From: Saccharomonospora glauca K62
Lineage (GTDB): Bacteria > Actinomycetota > Actinomycetes > Mycobacteriales > Pseudonocardiaceae
DNA length: 64,000 nt
Direction: 5' to 3'
Assembly: GCF_000243395.2 (NCBI RefSeq)
Contig: NZ_CM001484.1
Span: 4,169,350-4,233,349, forward strand
Part shown: one piece after another, positions 49,278-58,119 of the stretch
How the letters are laid out: each line of letters starts with the position of its first letter
Numbering within the stretch: position 1 is the first letter of the stretch
Program-made: the position numbers and the translations under genes
Notes under the pieces: model-generated
Databases searched by the model: none
What the model was told of the DNA's origin: nothing
What the model saw: the letters and a program-made list of their open reading frames with translations, nothing else

Positions 49278-50549
49278 TCACAGCGGCCCGGTGAGAAGTG
49301 CCTCGCAGGTGCGGACCACGGTCGCCGCCGCCTGCCGTTCGGTCGAGGAGAGCACGGGGTTCTCCGCGTACGACCGCCACGACCGCAACGCTTCGGCGGC
49401 GGCCTGCCGCAGAACGGGCTCGCTCGCTTCCCCGGCGGCCTCCGGGGCGAGCCGGGCCCGCGGTGTGTCCCCGTAACCCCCGACGAGCCGCGCGGCCTCC
49501 TCTCCGAGCTCACCGGGCAGGCTCACCCTGCCGGTGCGCAGAGCGGCGAACAACCGGAGCTCGGCGAACTCGTGCGCGCCCATGAGCGTGCGTTCCAGTT
49601 CGGTCACCAGCGGAGCGGCTGACGGGCGAGGTTCCCTCCGCAACATCACACCGAGGCCGAGCAACGCCGAGCGCGCCTTCAACACGGGAGCCCGATCGGT
49701 GAAGTACACCGACACCGCCTCGCCGAGCGCGTCGAGTCCACTACGCCGACACAACTCCGCCGTGAGCGCCTGCGGTGTGCCGATGCCGTTGCGGATCAAC
49801 GTGGTGGCCAACCGAATGCCGAACAGTCCGAACCGCGCGAGCAGCTCCGCTCGCCGGGGTTCGGAGCCGAAGCGATCCACCGACAGCAGCAGCGGCTCCA
49901 GCTCCGCCTTCGGTACGGCCGCGAGCGCGGCCAACATCTCGAACTCCTCGCGGCGGAGCGTGCGCGCGGCCCGCGCGAGGAGTCCCGCCACGGCGACGAC
50001 GTCCTGGCACGACTCCACGACCGGGGACTCCCTGGCCCATCGCCTCGCCACCTGGCGGGCCGAGGTCAGCGCGTCCACTCGTCCACCGCCGAGTTCGTCG
50101 GCGCGGGCGAGCACCGCGAGCGCGTTCACGGGAGCGAGCTCTGGCACGCACCACTCGTGCAGCGCCCGCAGCGACGCGGTGTCGGCGTCGTGCGGCCCGA
50201 GCAGGTAGAGCACCGCGTCCGCCTCCACCCCCATCGACTCGACCACGCGGGCGGTCGAATGCTGCTCGGGGAGGGAGGCGTCGAGTACCAGCAACTCCGG
50301 CCAGGCGCGGCCCGCGGTCACGTGCCGCCAGGACTTCGGGGCGTTCGGCACACCACCGCGATCGGCGTCGCCGGTGAGCGCGGCCACCAGTGTCGTCTTC
50401 CCCGACCCCGCCTCCCCGACCACCGCCAACCGCACCGGCTCGCCGAGTCGCGTCAGATGTTTCCTCAGCCAGTTCGACGCCCTGGGGTTGTCGGCATACA
50501 CCTCCTGCGCCCGGCTCAGCAGTGACCACGCCCGGTCGGCCAGGTTCAT
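49278..50549 (-). CDS. iniC: IniC-like dynamin-related GTPase with degenerate motifs
   Basis: A 423-residue P-loop GTPase-like protein with G1 GEAGSGKTT (45-53). G3 is altered (VLDASLPE instead of DxxG) and the G4 position reads ARAD (149-152) rather than NKxD, so GTP binding or hydrolysis may be impaired. The rest is helical, shorter than canonical dynamins. Its ATG overlaps the iniA-like stop by 4 nt (ATGA), showing tight coupling. In mycobacteria iniC follows iniA in the cell-wall-stress iniBAC operon; the pair may form a heteromeric dynamin. Confidence 0.78.
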   Translation of the reverse strand: MNLADRAWSLLSRAQEVYADNPRASNWLRKHLTRLGEPVRLAVVGEAGSGKTTLVAALTGDADRGGVPNAPKSWRHVTAGRAWPELLVLDASLPEQHSTARVVESMGVEADAVLYLLGPHDADTASLRALHEWCVPELAPVNALAVLARADELGGGRVDALTSARQVARRWARESPVVESCQDVVAVAGLLARAARTLRREEFEMLAALAAVPKAELEPLLLSVDRFGSEPRRAELLARFGLFGIRLATTLIRNGIGTPQALTAELCRRSGLDALGEAVSVYFTDRAPVLKARSALLGLGVMLRREPRPSAAPLVTELERTLMGAHEFAELRLFAALRTGRVSLPGELGEEAARLVGGYGDTPRARLAPEAAGEASEPVLRQAAAEALRSWRSYAENPVLSSTERQAAATVVRTCEALLTGPL

Positions 50550-52417
50550 GCCGTAAGTCCTCGCACAACCGTCCTCGGTGCCAGCGCCTCGGCCCGCCTG
50601 CGCAGCAGTTCGAGCTCGTCGATCCGGCGGGCCACGTCTCGCATGGCGGTACCGCGCTCCGTGGCCTCCGCGTCGATCACCTGCTTCACCTGTTGTGCGG
50701 CGTCGCCGAGTTCCGTCCGCAGCTCCTGCGCCACGGCGGCGCAGCGGTCACGCAGCTCGCGGTGGATCAGCCGTACGGTGTCCTTGCTCTCCTTGCCGAA
50801 GGCGAGGAAGAAGTCGTCGACGTAGCGGTGGGCGGCGTTACGCGCCGTGGCCTGCCTGCGTTTGAGCCGCGTCCCGCGTTCCTCGAACACGCTCTTCGCG
50901 CCGAACGCCACCCCGGCCCCGAGCGAGATCGGGTTGATGAGGCTCATCCCGGCGAGGGTGGTGGCGAGCCCGAACATCAGCAACCCGCTGTACGAGCCCC
51001 GCATCCCGACGAACAGCTTCTGGCCGAGGGTGAACTTCTCGATGTTCGGCATCCGTAGCTCGCCGAGTTCGCCTTCCGGCGCCCCGCGCAGTACCTCGTC
51101 CGGCGAGAACGCGTCGGCCCGATGGGGAGCGATGGCACTCGCCAGCTTGCGGGTGATCCACTCGAACCGGTCGAGCAGCCACCGGGAGTTGGCCTCGGCC
51201 GCCGCCGCGAGGTTGTCGCGCAACCATTCCTCGAACTCCGGCCAGTCCTTCGCGGGATCTGCCACCTCGAAGTACTCGTCGGCCTCACGCAGGATGCGCC
51301 GGGTGCGGTCCCGCAGGTCGTAGTCGAGGTCCGAGGTGAGGTCGGCCACCTCGTCGGAGAGCATGGTCTGCCACCTCGACGACTCCCGTTGCAGGAGTTC
51401 GAGCTGTCGTCCGATGGTCCGGTACCTGGCGATCAGTTCGGCGTCGCCGCCCCGCTGGAGCTCGGTCAACCGCTCTCGCAGCGGGGACACGACCTGGCGT
51501 ACCGCCAGCCCCGTGAGCGCCCCGACGCAACGCCGCCGCAGCACGTCGACGTTTCCCATAAGTTCCCGGTGCAGGTACGAAAGCAGGGCGGGAAAACCGG
51601 ACTCGTCGTTCAGCCGGGAGTCGTTCGTCCTCGCCGCGAGCAGCCGCAGTGTCGAGGACACCGGAAACACCGTCACGGGCAGCCCTCGCCGTTCGAGGCG
51701 GGCCCTGTTGCGTTCGACCACCCGCTGCCACCCCGGCACGAGGTCGGTCTTGGTGAGCACGACGGCGGCCGTGGGACACAACCCGAGCACGCGCTCCAAC
51801 ACGTCGATCTCGGCCGGGGAGAGGTCACGGGTCACGTCGGTGGTCAGCAAGACGGCGTCGGCGTGGGGCAACGTCGACAATGCCGCGTGAGTGTGCTCGT
51901 TAGGTTCCGGCCCGTAGGCCGGTGTGTCGACGAGTGTGAGTCCCGTTTCGAGCAGTTTGCGCGGAAGTCCGATCTCGACCCTCAGCACGCCACTGCTGCG
52001 GTTGGCGACGGCGGTGGCGGAATCGACCGAAACGGACTGTCTTTCAGCGGCACTGGTGAGTGCCGGCAGGCTGGGCACGGGGCCCTCCAGCAGAAGGGTG
52101 TCCTCACCACATCGGGCCTCCACCGACGGCGGCCGGGTGCCGGGCACGAGCGCGGCCACGGGCGAGGACGCGTACTCGACCACGGCGGGCACGGTGGTGG
52201 TCATGTCGTCCCCCACCGCGCACACGGTCGCACCGAGCAGTCCGTTGAGGAGTTGGCTCTTGCCCTGACCCCGTCCGCCGAGAATCACCACCCGGACCTT
52301 CGGACCGGCAAGTTCGGCGCGACGGACCCGCAGACGTTGCGCGAGGTCCTCGCGGTCGTGCGCGACGCACGACCGAACGGCCTCGTCGAGCACGTCGAGC
52401 CACGGGGTTGCCTTCAT
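50546..52417 (-). CDS. iniA: IniA-like bacterial dynamin GTPase
   Basis: A 623-residue dynamin-like protein with G1 GGRGQGKS (47-54), G2 threonines in MTTTVP, G3 DTPAYG (164-169) and G4 TKTD (222-225). A long helical stalk surrounds a hydrophobic hairpin at about 477-507 (LLMFGLATTLAGMSLINPIS), a likely membrane-insertion paddle. Mycobacterial IniA is an established dynamin-like membrane-remodelling protein induced by cell-wall inhibitors. It follows iniB after 95 nt that include a strong hairpin and overlaps iniC. Confidence 0.85.
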   Translation of the reverse strand: MKATPWLDVLDEAVRSCVAHDREDLAQRLRVRRAELAGPKVRVVILGGRGQGKSQLLNGLLGATVCAVGDDMTTTVPAVVEYASSPVAALVPGTRPPSVEARCGEDTLLLEGPVPSLPALTSAAERQSVSVDSATAVANRSSGVLRVEIGLPRKLLETGLTLVDTPAYGPEPNEHTHAALSTLPHADAVLLTTDVTRDLSPAEIDVLERVLGLCPTAAVVLTKTDLVPGWQRVVERNRARLERRGLPVTVFPVSSTLRLLAARTNDSRLNDESGFPALLSYLHRELMGNVDVLRRRCVGALTGLAVRQVVSPLRERLTELQRGGDAELIARYRTIGRQLELLQRESSRWQTMLSDEVADLTSDLDYDLRDRTRRILREADEYFEVADPAKDWPEFEEWLRDNLAAAAEANSRWLLDRFEWITRKLASAIAPHRADAFSPDEVLRGAPEGELGELRMPNIEKFTLGQKLFVGMRGSYSGLLMFGLATTLAGMSLINPISLGAGVAFGAKSVFEERGTRLKRRQATARNAAHRYVDDFFLAFGKESKDTVRLIHRELRDRCAAVAQELRTELGDAAQQVKQVIDAEATERGTAMRDVARRIDELELLRRRAEALAPRTVVRGLTA

Positions 52418-52452
52418 CGATCGGACAGTGTGCCTCGTTCACGCTACGCAGT

Positions 52453-52489
52453 ACAGGCCGGGCTCGTAATCTCACCGAGCCCGGCCTGT
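52453..52489 (-). promoter_or_regulatory. Strong hairpin between iniB-like and iniA-like genes
   Basis: A perfect 14-bp inverted repeat (52453-52466 with 52476-52489; core CAGGCCGGGCTCG) and a 9-nt loop in the iniB-iniA gap. On the minus strand no U-tract follows it, so a partial terminator or mRNA processing/stability element that sets iniB above iniA expression is more likely than a full stop. Confidence 0.55.
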
Positions 52490-52512
52490 TACTTCATTGA
52501 GATAACGGAGAG

Positions 52513-54018
52513 TTAGTGACCGAGGTCCAGATCGTCGATCCCCGTGGCGTCGGAGAGCAGATCTTCACCCTTCTCCGCAATGCCACCCAGCGGGCTGTCA
52601 CTCACGGTGTCGGCGACCCGCTCGACGCCGTCGCTCACCCGCTGCGCGGCGTCCTCGGCGGAGTCGGGCATCGGGTTGGCGACCGGCAGATCCGGCATCT
52701 CCGACTGAACCGCGGGTGTTTCGAAGCCGAGCTGGTTCGGCAGAGTGGCCAGGTTGTCCCGGACCTCGTGGAGCTCCCCGGCCAGGTCGTACACCGCGTT
52801 GGCCACGTTGGGCAGGTTGCTGTCGAGGTCGATCACCTGGATGGGCTTGTCGATCTCCAGCAGGGAGTCCCTCGGCTCCGAGAGCACCTCCTCGTCGACG
52901 GCCGGAGCCTCGGCGGCCTCGGCGACCTCGGCGGGCACGTCCGTGGGCAGCGCGGCGGGGACGTCCGAGGGAACGACGTCCGCGGGCAGCTCCGTCGGAA
53001 GGTCGCCGGACACCTCCTCGGCCGCCGAACGCACCGTTCCGTGGAGCGCCGCCCCACCGGAGGCCACGTACGTCGCCACCGTGCTCGCCGCCGCCTCGCT
53101 GCTCCGCGTGAGCGTGTCGGCGTCGAGGTTGTCGATCAGGTCACCCCTGGTGTCGATCTCGGGGATGCCCAGAATTCCGTCGTCGGTCACCTCGACGCCG
53201 TACTCACCGAACGGCGTCTGCACCGAACCGCCGACGACGTAGCCGTCGTCGGTCAGGCTCACGGACCCGTCGCCCGACCCCACGTCGGTGCGCACGCCCA
53301 CACCCCCGTCAGCGCGGTCGTCGTCCGCGGCGCCGAACACGCTGGCGTCGAGGTGCTCCGTGTCGAGGCTGCCCGCACCGGACACGTTGTCCTCGCTGAC
53401 GTCCAGCACGCTGCCGGCGTTGCCGAGCACACTGTCCACACCGGCCACACCGCCAGCGCTCTCCGGGCCGAACCCGCCCATGCCGGCGATCTGGCCCACC
53501 GGGCTGTCGGTGTAGGAACCGGCGTTCAGACCGTCCTCGGTGAGCCGTCCCGTGACCTCACCGCCGGCGGCTTCCGTGTCGTACCGCAGGACGCCCGACG
53601 CCCCGTCGGGAGTGGCGGCCCCGCCCCCCGAGACACCGCCGAATCCCGACCCGAGGTCCGTGCCCTCCAGGTCGACACGCTCGCTCACCGCCTCGGCCAC
53701 GCCGCGGAGCTGCTCGATGGCTCCGTCGAGCCCGTTGACGACACCGGACTCGGTCTCCCCGAGGGCGTTCACCCCCACCAGCTTCTCGTTGTAGTCCATG
53801 ACGAGCGGGACCACGTCCTGGACGTCCTCGGCCGTGATGTCCCCGAGCCCCGCCCGCTCAAGCACTCCGGCCGGGTCCTGCACGAACTCGGCACGCGCCG
53901 TGGCGTCATTGAGCAGTGTGGACACGAAGTCGTACAGCGTCTGCTCCTGCGGGGCCTCGACCGGATTGGAGACGGTGAATTCGTGCTCGGTCTCCGTCTC
54001 CCCCTGTGCGTGGATCAA
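52513..54018 (-). CDS. iniB: IniB-like protein
   Basis: A 501-residue acidic protein. The N-terminal about 60 residues form an IniB N-terminal domain (TLYDFVSTLLNDATARAEF, DPAGVLERAGLGDITAEDV). The remainder is low-complexity, rich in Gly, Asp, Ser, Val and Ala with loose repeats, followed by an Ala/Pro/Glu-rich section and a helical C-terminus. TTG 54018 is chosen because AAGGAG stands 6 nt upstream; the longer frame to 54060 has no ribosome site. No signal peptide. In mycobacteria iniB is the first gene of the cell-wall-stress operon. Confidence 0.82.
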   Translation of the reverse strand: MIHAQGETETEHEFTVSNPVEAPQEQTLYDFVSTLLNDATARAEFVQDPAGVLERAGLGDITAEDVQDVVPLVMDYNEKLVGVNALGETESGVVNGLDGAIEQLRGVAEAVSERVDLEGTDLGSGFGGVSGGGAATPDGASGVLRYDTEAAGGEVTGRLTEDGLNAGSYTDSPVGQIAGMGGFGPESAGGVAGVDSVLGNAGSVLDVSEDNVSGAGSLDTEHLDASVFGAADDDRADGGVGVRTDVGSGDGSVSLTDDGYVVGGSVQTPFGEYGVEVTDDGILGIPEIDTRGDLIDNLDADTLTRSSEAAASTVATYVASGGAALHGTVRSAAEEVSGDLPTELPADVVPSDVPAALPTDVPAEVAEAAEAPAVDEEVLSEPRDSLLEIDKPIQVIDLDSNLPNVANAVYDLAGELHEVRDNLATLPNQLGFETPAVQSEMPDLPVANPMPDSAEDAAQRVSDGVERVADTVSDSPLGGIAEKGEDLLSDATGIDDLDLGH

Positions 54019-54292
54019 GAGTCTCTCCTTCGAATACGAGGTGTGCGTCCACGTCGTCACGTGACGGCGGAGCCGACGCTATGGACGAACACCCGCGAGG
54101 GCATCGGGGAGGACACCGGGTTCCGCGGCTCGCGCTCGCGAGCCCGCGTTAGGGGCTTAGGGGATCGACGAACGGCCTATTCGGGGATGCCGTTCGGAGG
54201 CATGGCTTTGGTACGAAAGGAGGCACGCTCTGCCGACCGGGTGATCCGGACGACACGGACCACCGCGACGAGCCGGGAGGAAACCGTCGCCT
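54019..54292. promoter_or_regulatory. Divergent control region of the ini-like locus
   Basis: 274 nt between the iniB-like and Hsp70-like starts. It contains a 12-bp palindrome CGTCACGTGACG (54055-54066), an 8-2-8 palindrome GGCTCGCG-CT-CGCGAGCC (54127-54144), a tandem TTAGGGG-C-TTAGGGG (54149-54163) and ATGCC-N7-GGCAT (54187-54203). The density of symmetric elements suggests binding sites for the LuxR/STAND regulator encoded in the rightward operon, but no site can be assigned. Confidence 0.6.
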
Positions 54293-55573
54293 ATGCGTTA
54301 TGTGCTGGGGATACACCTCGGTGCCACCCGCGTGAGCGCGGCCGTGTGCCGGTACCGCAGCGACGGTTGGAGCCCCGCAGAGGTGATCCCCCTCGGGGGT
54401 CCCACCCCGTGGGAGGAATCCGTCCTGCACGTCTCCGAGCGCGGTGACCTGTTGGTGGGACATGCCGCCCTGCAACGGAGTGCGACAGAACCCGAACGGG
54501 TGACCCGCGCGCCCTTGCACCGCACCGGTGACCCCGTTCCGTTCGTGTTGGGCGGCCTCTCCTACCCGGCGGAGAGCCTCGCGGCCGGAATGATCGGCTG
54601 GATCGCCGACCGCGTCGCCGAGGCCGAGGCCGCCCACGCCGAACGCATCGTCGTCACTCATCCGCCCGGCTGGTCGGCCTATCGACGCGGGCTGCTGCAC
54701 GAGGCACTCGACGCCGCCGAACTCCCCGGCGTGCTGGCGTTGCCGAGTCCGGTGGCCGCAGCTGAGTGTCACCTCGCGCGCCCGGACGTCGAGGACGTCG
54801 AACCGGGCCGGCTGCTGGCGGTCTGCGCCATCGGCGGAGTCCACGTGGAGACCGCGCTGCTGCGCCGCACACCGGTGGGCGTCGAGCTGCTCGCGCACCA
54901 CGAGTCCTCGGAACACGCGGCCGGCGGCAGGATCGACGACCTCCTGGTGCGGTACGTCCTCGACCGCACGAACGTCGACAGCGGCGATCCCTACGCCATG
55001 GGCAGGTTGCGGGCCTCGGTCGTCGCGGCGAAGGAACGGCTTTCGACCACGACCGACGTGCTGCTCACCGACACGGTGTCGCTGAGCAGGCAGGAGTTCG
55101 AGGAACTCGCGGCGCCGGTGCTGCGCTCCGCCGTCGGGAAACTGCGATCCCTGCTGGCCAACGTCCCCGAGGGACAGCTCGCCGCGGCGCTTCTGGTGGG
55201 CGGAAGCGCGCGGATCCCGCTCGTCGCCCGGCTCGCACGCACCATGCTCCCCTGCCCCGTCGTGGTCGACGACGACCCCGGCACGACCCGGTGCCGGGGA
55301 GCGGCCCTGGTGGCCCGGCCGCGACCTCGCCCCCGCCCGAGAGCCGCACCCGAGCCGGAACCGGAGCGGCCGCGCATCGCCGAGACCGGCAGCGCGCTCG
55401 TTCCGGACCTGGACGCCGCGCCCGCGTGGTACGAGCGACCGAGCCGCGGCGCGGACCTCGAACCGCCACCGCAGCGACCACCGGTCGAGATCACGCCACT
55501 GGAGCCACCGCGTCGCCGGTTCTCCCTGGTACGTGGGCGCGGCTCGACCGACGACCGAAACGAGGAACGCTGA
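54293..55573 (+). CDS. Hsp70/actin-fold ATPase without substrate-binding domain
   Basis: A 426-residue protein with an Hsp70-type nucleotide-binding fold: phosphate-1 loop GIHLGATRV, phosphate-2 variant CAIGGVHVE, and adenosine motif LLVGGSARIP. Canonical glycines and acidic residues of DnaK are partly replaced. The usual beta-sandwich substrate domain is absent; instead there is a Pro/Arg-rich tail of about 90 residues (RPRPRPRPRA). This suggests a signalling or assembly ATPase rather than a general chaperone. The stop overlaps the regulator start by one base (TGATG). Start ATG 54293 follows GGGAGG. Confidence 0.8.
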   Translation: MRYVLGIHLGATRVSAAVCRYRSDGWSPAEVIPLGGPTPWEESVLHVSERGDLLVGHAALQRSATEPERVTRAPLHRTGDPVPFVLGGLSYPAESLAAGMIGWIADRVAEAEAAHAERIVVTHPPGWSAYRRGLLHEALDAAELPGVLALPSPVAAAECHLARPDVEDVEPGRLLAVCAIGGVHVETALLRRTPVGVELLAHHESSEHAAGGRIDDLLVRYVLDRTNVDSGDPYAMGRLRASVVAAKERLSTTTDVLLTDTVSLSRQEFEELAAPVLRSAVGKLRSLLANVPEGQLAAALLVGGSARIPLVARLARTMLPCPVVVDDDPGTTRCRGAALVARPRPRPRPRAAPEPEPERPRIAETGSALVPDLDAAPAWYERPSRGADLEPPPQRPPVEITPLEPPRRRFSLVRGRGSTDDRNEER

Positions 55574-58119
55574 TGCCGGCATCCGACATCGCCTCGCCGG
55601 GGCGTATCGACTCGCTCATGGACTCCACATCGGATGATCCACTGCTCGACGAACCGACTCGCGAGCTGTGCCGCGCCGTCGCGCACGGAAAGCTCACGCC
55701 CGCGCGACTCGCCGTCGTCGCTCCCGGTGGTCACGGCAAGACGGCCATGCTGCGCCACCTGGCACGCCGGTGCGAGGCCCGAGGTGTCGCCGTCGCGTGG
55801 TACGGACAGCAGGACGTCGCCACCGCCGAGCTGATCCTGGTGGACGACGCCCACGAACTCGACGACTCCGTACTCGCCGAACTGCACGAACGGGCCGGCG
55901 ACGAGGTCACCGGACTCGTGATCGCCGCGCGCCCGTGGCCGCGTTCGCCCGCACTGAACGCGCTGCTGTCCCGACTGCGAGGGCAGGTCGTCCTGCGGCC
56001 TCTCGACATCCCCCGGATCGCCGCGCTGCTCGGACGTGACCGGGCGGGACTCGCCGAACTCGTGCGAGCCCAGACCCTCGGCGTCCCCGGTTTCGTCGTG
56101 AGGCTCGCGAACGCCCTGCGCGTCCACTCCGGCGACCCCGTACCGGCCGACGCTACCGATCTACCGGCCCCCGTCCTCGCCGAGTTCCGCCCCGAGCTCG
56201 ACCGGCTGCCGCCGGAGACGCTGTCCCTGCTGCTCGCGGCCACCTCGGGGGCAAGACTCGACGTCGACCTGCTGGCCGCGGTACTGGACACCGACCACGA
56301 CGGCGTGGCCCGCACCGTCGACGCCGCCAGGGCGGGTGGCCTGCTCACCTCCGACGGCGTGCCGTTGCCGCTGGTGGCCAACGCGGTGCGGGTCCTCGTT
56401 CCGGAGGAACGTCGGTTGGCGATCTCGCAGCGGTTGATCCGGCTCCAACTCGCCCGCAAGGGCCCCGTGCTCGGCCTGGTGCGCCCGTTGTTGGACACCG
56501 AACTCGGTGGCACCGCACTCGCCGAGGCCTTCGAAGCCGCCGCCACCGAGGCGGCCGAACGCGATCCGGCGCTGGCCGCGAGGTTGTACGCGGCCGCCGC
56601 CAGGGCGGGTCATCCGCCCACGGAGCTGGTCTGCCGCTGGGCCGAGACCGCGGCCCGTGCAGGTGATCTCGACGCCGCGCTCCGGCTGGCCGACCGCGTG
56701 ATCGCGGCTCCTCGAGCCGAGGGCCGTACCGACGCCGCGAACACGGCCGCCACCGCGTTCGTCCACAAAGGCCAGTTGGAACGAGCGAGCGAGTTGTACC
56801 GGTGGTCGAACACCCGACTCTCCCGCGTCAACTCCGCGCTCATCGCGCTGCGGAACGGCAAGCTGACCGAGGCGGAGTCCCTGCTCGACTCGGCGGACCG
56901 GGACGCCCCACCCACGCTCGTCACCACGGCCATGACGGCCCTGGTGCGGGGCACCCTGGAGTCGGTGACCTCGGGACCGGCCCCCGCACTGTCCACACTG
57001 GCCGACGCGGCGGAAGCACTCGACCCCGTGGGACACTCGCTGTTCCTGCCCGACACCCCCGCCGCGGTGGGAGCGCTCGTCGGAATGCAGTGCGGGGAGC
57101 TGTCGCTGGCCACGACACTGCTCGACCGCGCCGTCGAGGCCGACAGCGGAGGACGCACCTCCCGCGCCCGGCACCGACTGCTGTCGGCGTGGATCGCCAT
57201 GCTCCGGGGTGACACGGACACCGCCACCCACACGCTCAAATCGGTCGGCCGCGAACTGTCCCCCAGGGACTGGCTCTTCGCCGTCGGTCTGCGAGCGGGG
57301 CTGGCCCGCAGGACCAGCGACCTGGCCGCGCTGCGCGAGCTCTGGGGCGACGTGCGTGAGGCCGTGATCCGACTGCGGGTCGAGTTGTTCACCATTTTGC
57401 CGTTCGGCGAACTCGCCATCGTCGCCGCGCGCCTCGGCGAACGCGAGCGCCTCGCCCACCAACTCGAACGCGCGCGGACCCTGCTGAGGGCACTCGGCGA
57501 CCCGCCCCTGTGGTCGGCTGCGCTGTACTGGAGCAGCCTGCACGCGGCCATCACCGCCGACGAACGCGACGAGGCGGCCGAGCACGCGCGGGCGCTGGCG
57601 CGCTGCGCCGACCACAGCACCGACCACACCGGATACCACCGTGTCCTCGCCGAGGCCGCCGCCTGCTGGATCGACACCCTCGGCGGAACCGTGGACGCCG
57701 CCCGTGTCGACGTGGCGGCCAGGGCCCTGCACGCCACGGGACTGTGCTGGGACGCCGCCCGGCTCGCCGGGCAGGCCGCCATCCGCACCACCGACCGCGC
57801 CGCGATGGTGGCCCTGCTCGAATGCGCCCGCTCCCTGCAGGGCAGCTCGACGGCGGGCGCCGCGCCCCCCGAGTCCCGGCTCGGTGTCCTCAGCGAGCGC
57901 GAACGCCAGGTGGCGGAACTGGTGGTGTCCGGGCTGACGTACCGGCAGGTCGGCGACCGGCTGTTCATCTCGGCCAAGACGGTGGAACACCACATGGCGC
58001 GCATGCGGCAGCGACTCGGCGCCACCAGCAGGGCCGACCTGCTGGCTCAGCTTCGCGAGCTCGTCACGCCGAGCTCCTCGGCTGGGCGGTCACCCGGTCG
58101 TCGGCCGCGTGCCAGATGA
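55573..58119 (+). CDS. Large LuxR-family ATPase regulator (STAND/LAL type, IniR-like by position)
   Basis: An 848-residue regulator. The N-terminal P-loop domain has Walker A APGGHGKTA (50-58) and Walker B ELILVDDAHEL (86-96); the middle is alpha-helical with TPR-like repeats; the C-terminus is a LuxR helix-turn-helix (about 773-830: LSERERQVAELVVSGLTYRQ, ISAKTVEHH). ATG 55573 overlaps the Hsp70-like stop; GAGG lies 7 nt upstream. In mycobacteria a large regulator gene (IniR) sits near iniBAC, so this is the likely activator of the divergent ini operon. The C-terminus overlaps the convergent LGFP gene by 56 nt. Confidence 0.82.
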   Translation: MPASDIASPGRIDSLMDSTSDDPLLDEPTRELCRAVAHGKLTPARLAVVAPGGHGKTAMLRHLARRCEARGVAVAWYGQQDVATAELILVDDAHELDDSVLAELHERAGDEVTGLVIAARPWPRSPALNALLSRLRGQVVLRPLDIPRIAALLGRDRAGLAELVRAQTLGVPGFVVRLANALRVHSGDPVPADATDLPAPVLAEFRPELDRLPPETLSLLLAATSGARLDVDLLAAVLDTDHDGVARTVDAARAGGLLTSDGVPLPLVANAVRVLVPEERRLAISQRLIRLQLARKGPVLGLVRPLLDTELGGTALAEAFEAAATEAAERDPALAARLYAAAARAGHPPTELVCRWAETAARAGDLDAALRLADRVIAAPRAEGRTDAANTAATAFVHKGQLERASELYRWSNTRLSRVNSALIALRNGKLTEAESLLDSADRDAPPTLVTTAMTALVRGTLESVTSGPAPALSTLADAAEALDPVGHSLFLPDTPAAVGALVGMQCGELSLATTLLDRAVEADSGGRTSRARHRLLSAWIAMLRGDTDTATHTLKSVGRELSPRDWLFAVGLRAGLARRTSDLAALRELWGDVREAVIRLRVELFTILPFGELAIVAARLGERERLAHQLERARTLLRALGDPPLWSAALYWSSLHAAITADERDEAAEHARALARCADHSTDHTGYHRVLAEAAACWIDTLGGTVDAARVDVAARALHATGLCWDAARLAGQAAIRTTDRAAMVALLECARSLQGSSTAGAAPPESRLGVLSERERQVAELVVSGLTYRQVGDRLFISAKTVEHHMARMRQRLGATSRADLLAQLRELVTPSSSAGRSPGRRPRAR

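Noticed and set aside
45991..54063. CACGTG shared by the FtsK-unit upstream region (45991-45996) and the ini promoter (54058-54063) as a common operator
   Set aside because: About twenty CACGTG hexamers are expected by chance in 64 kb of this base composition, so the coincidence is not informative.
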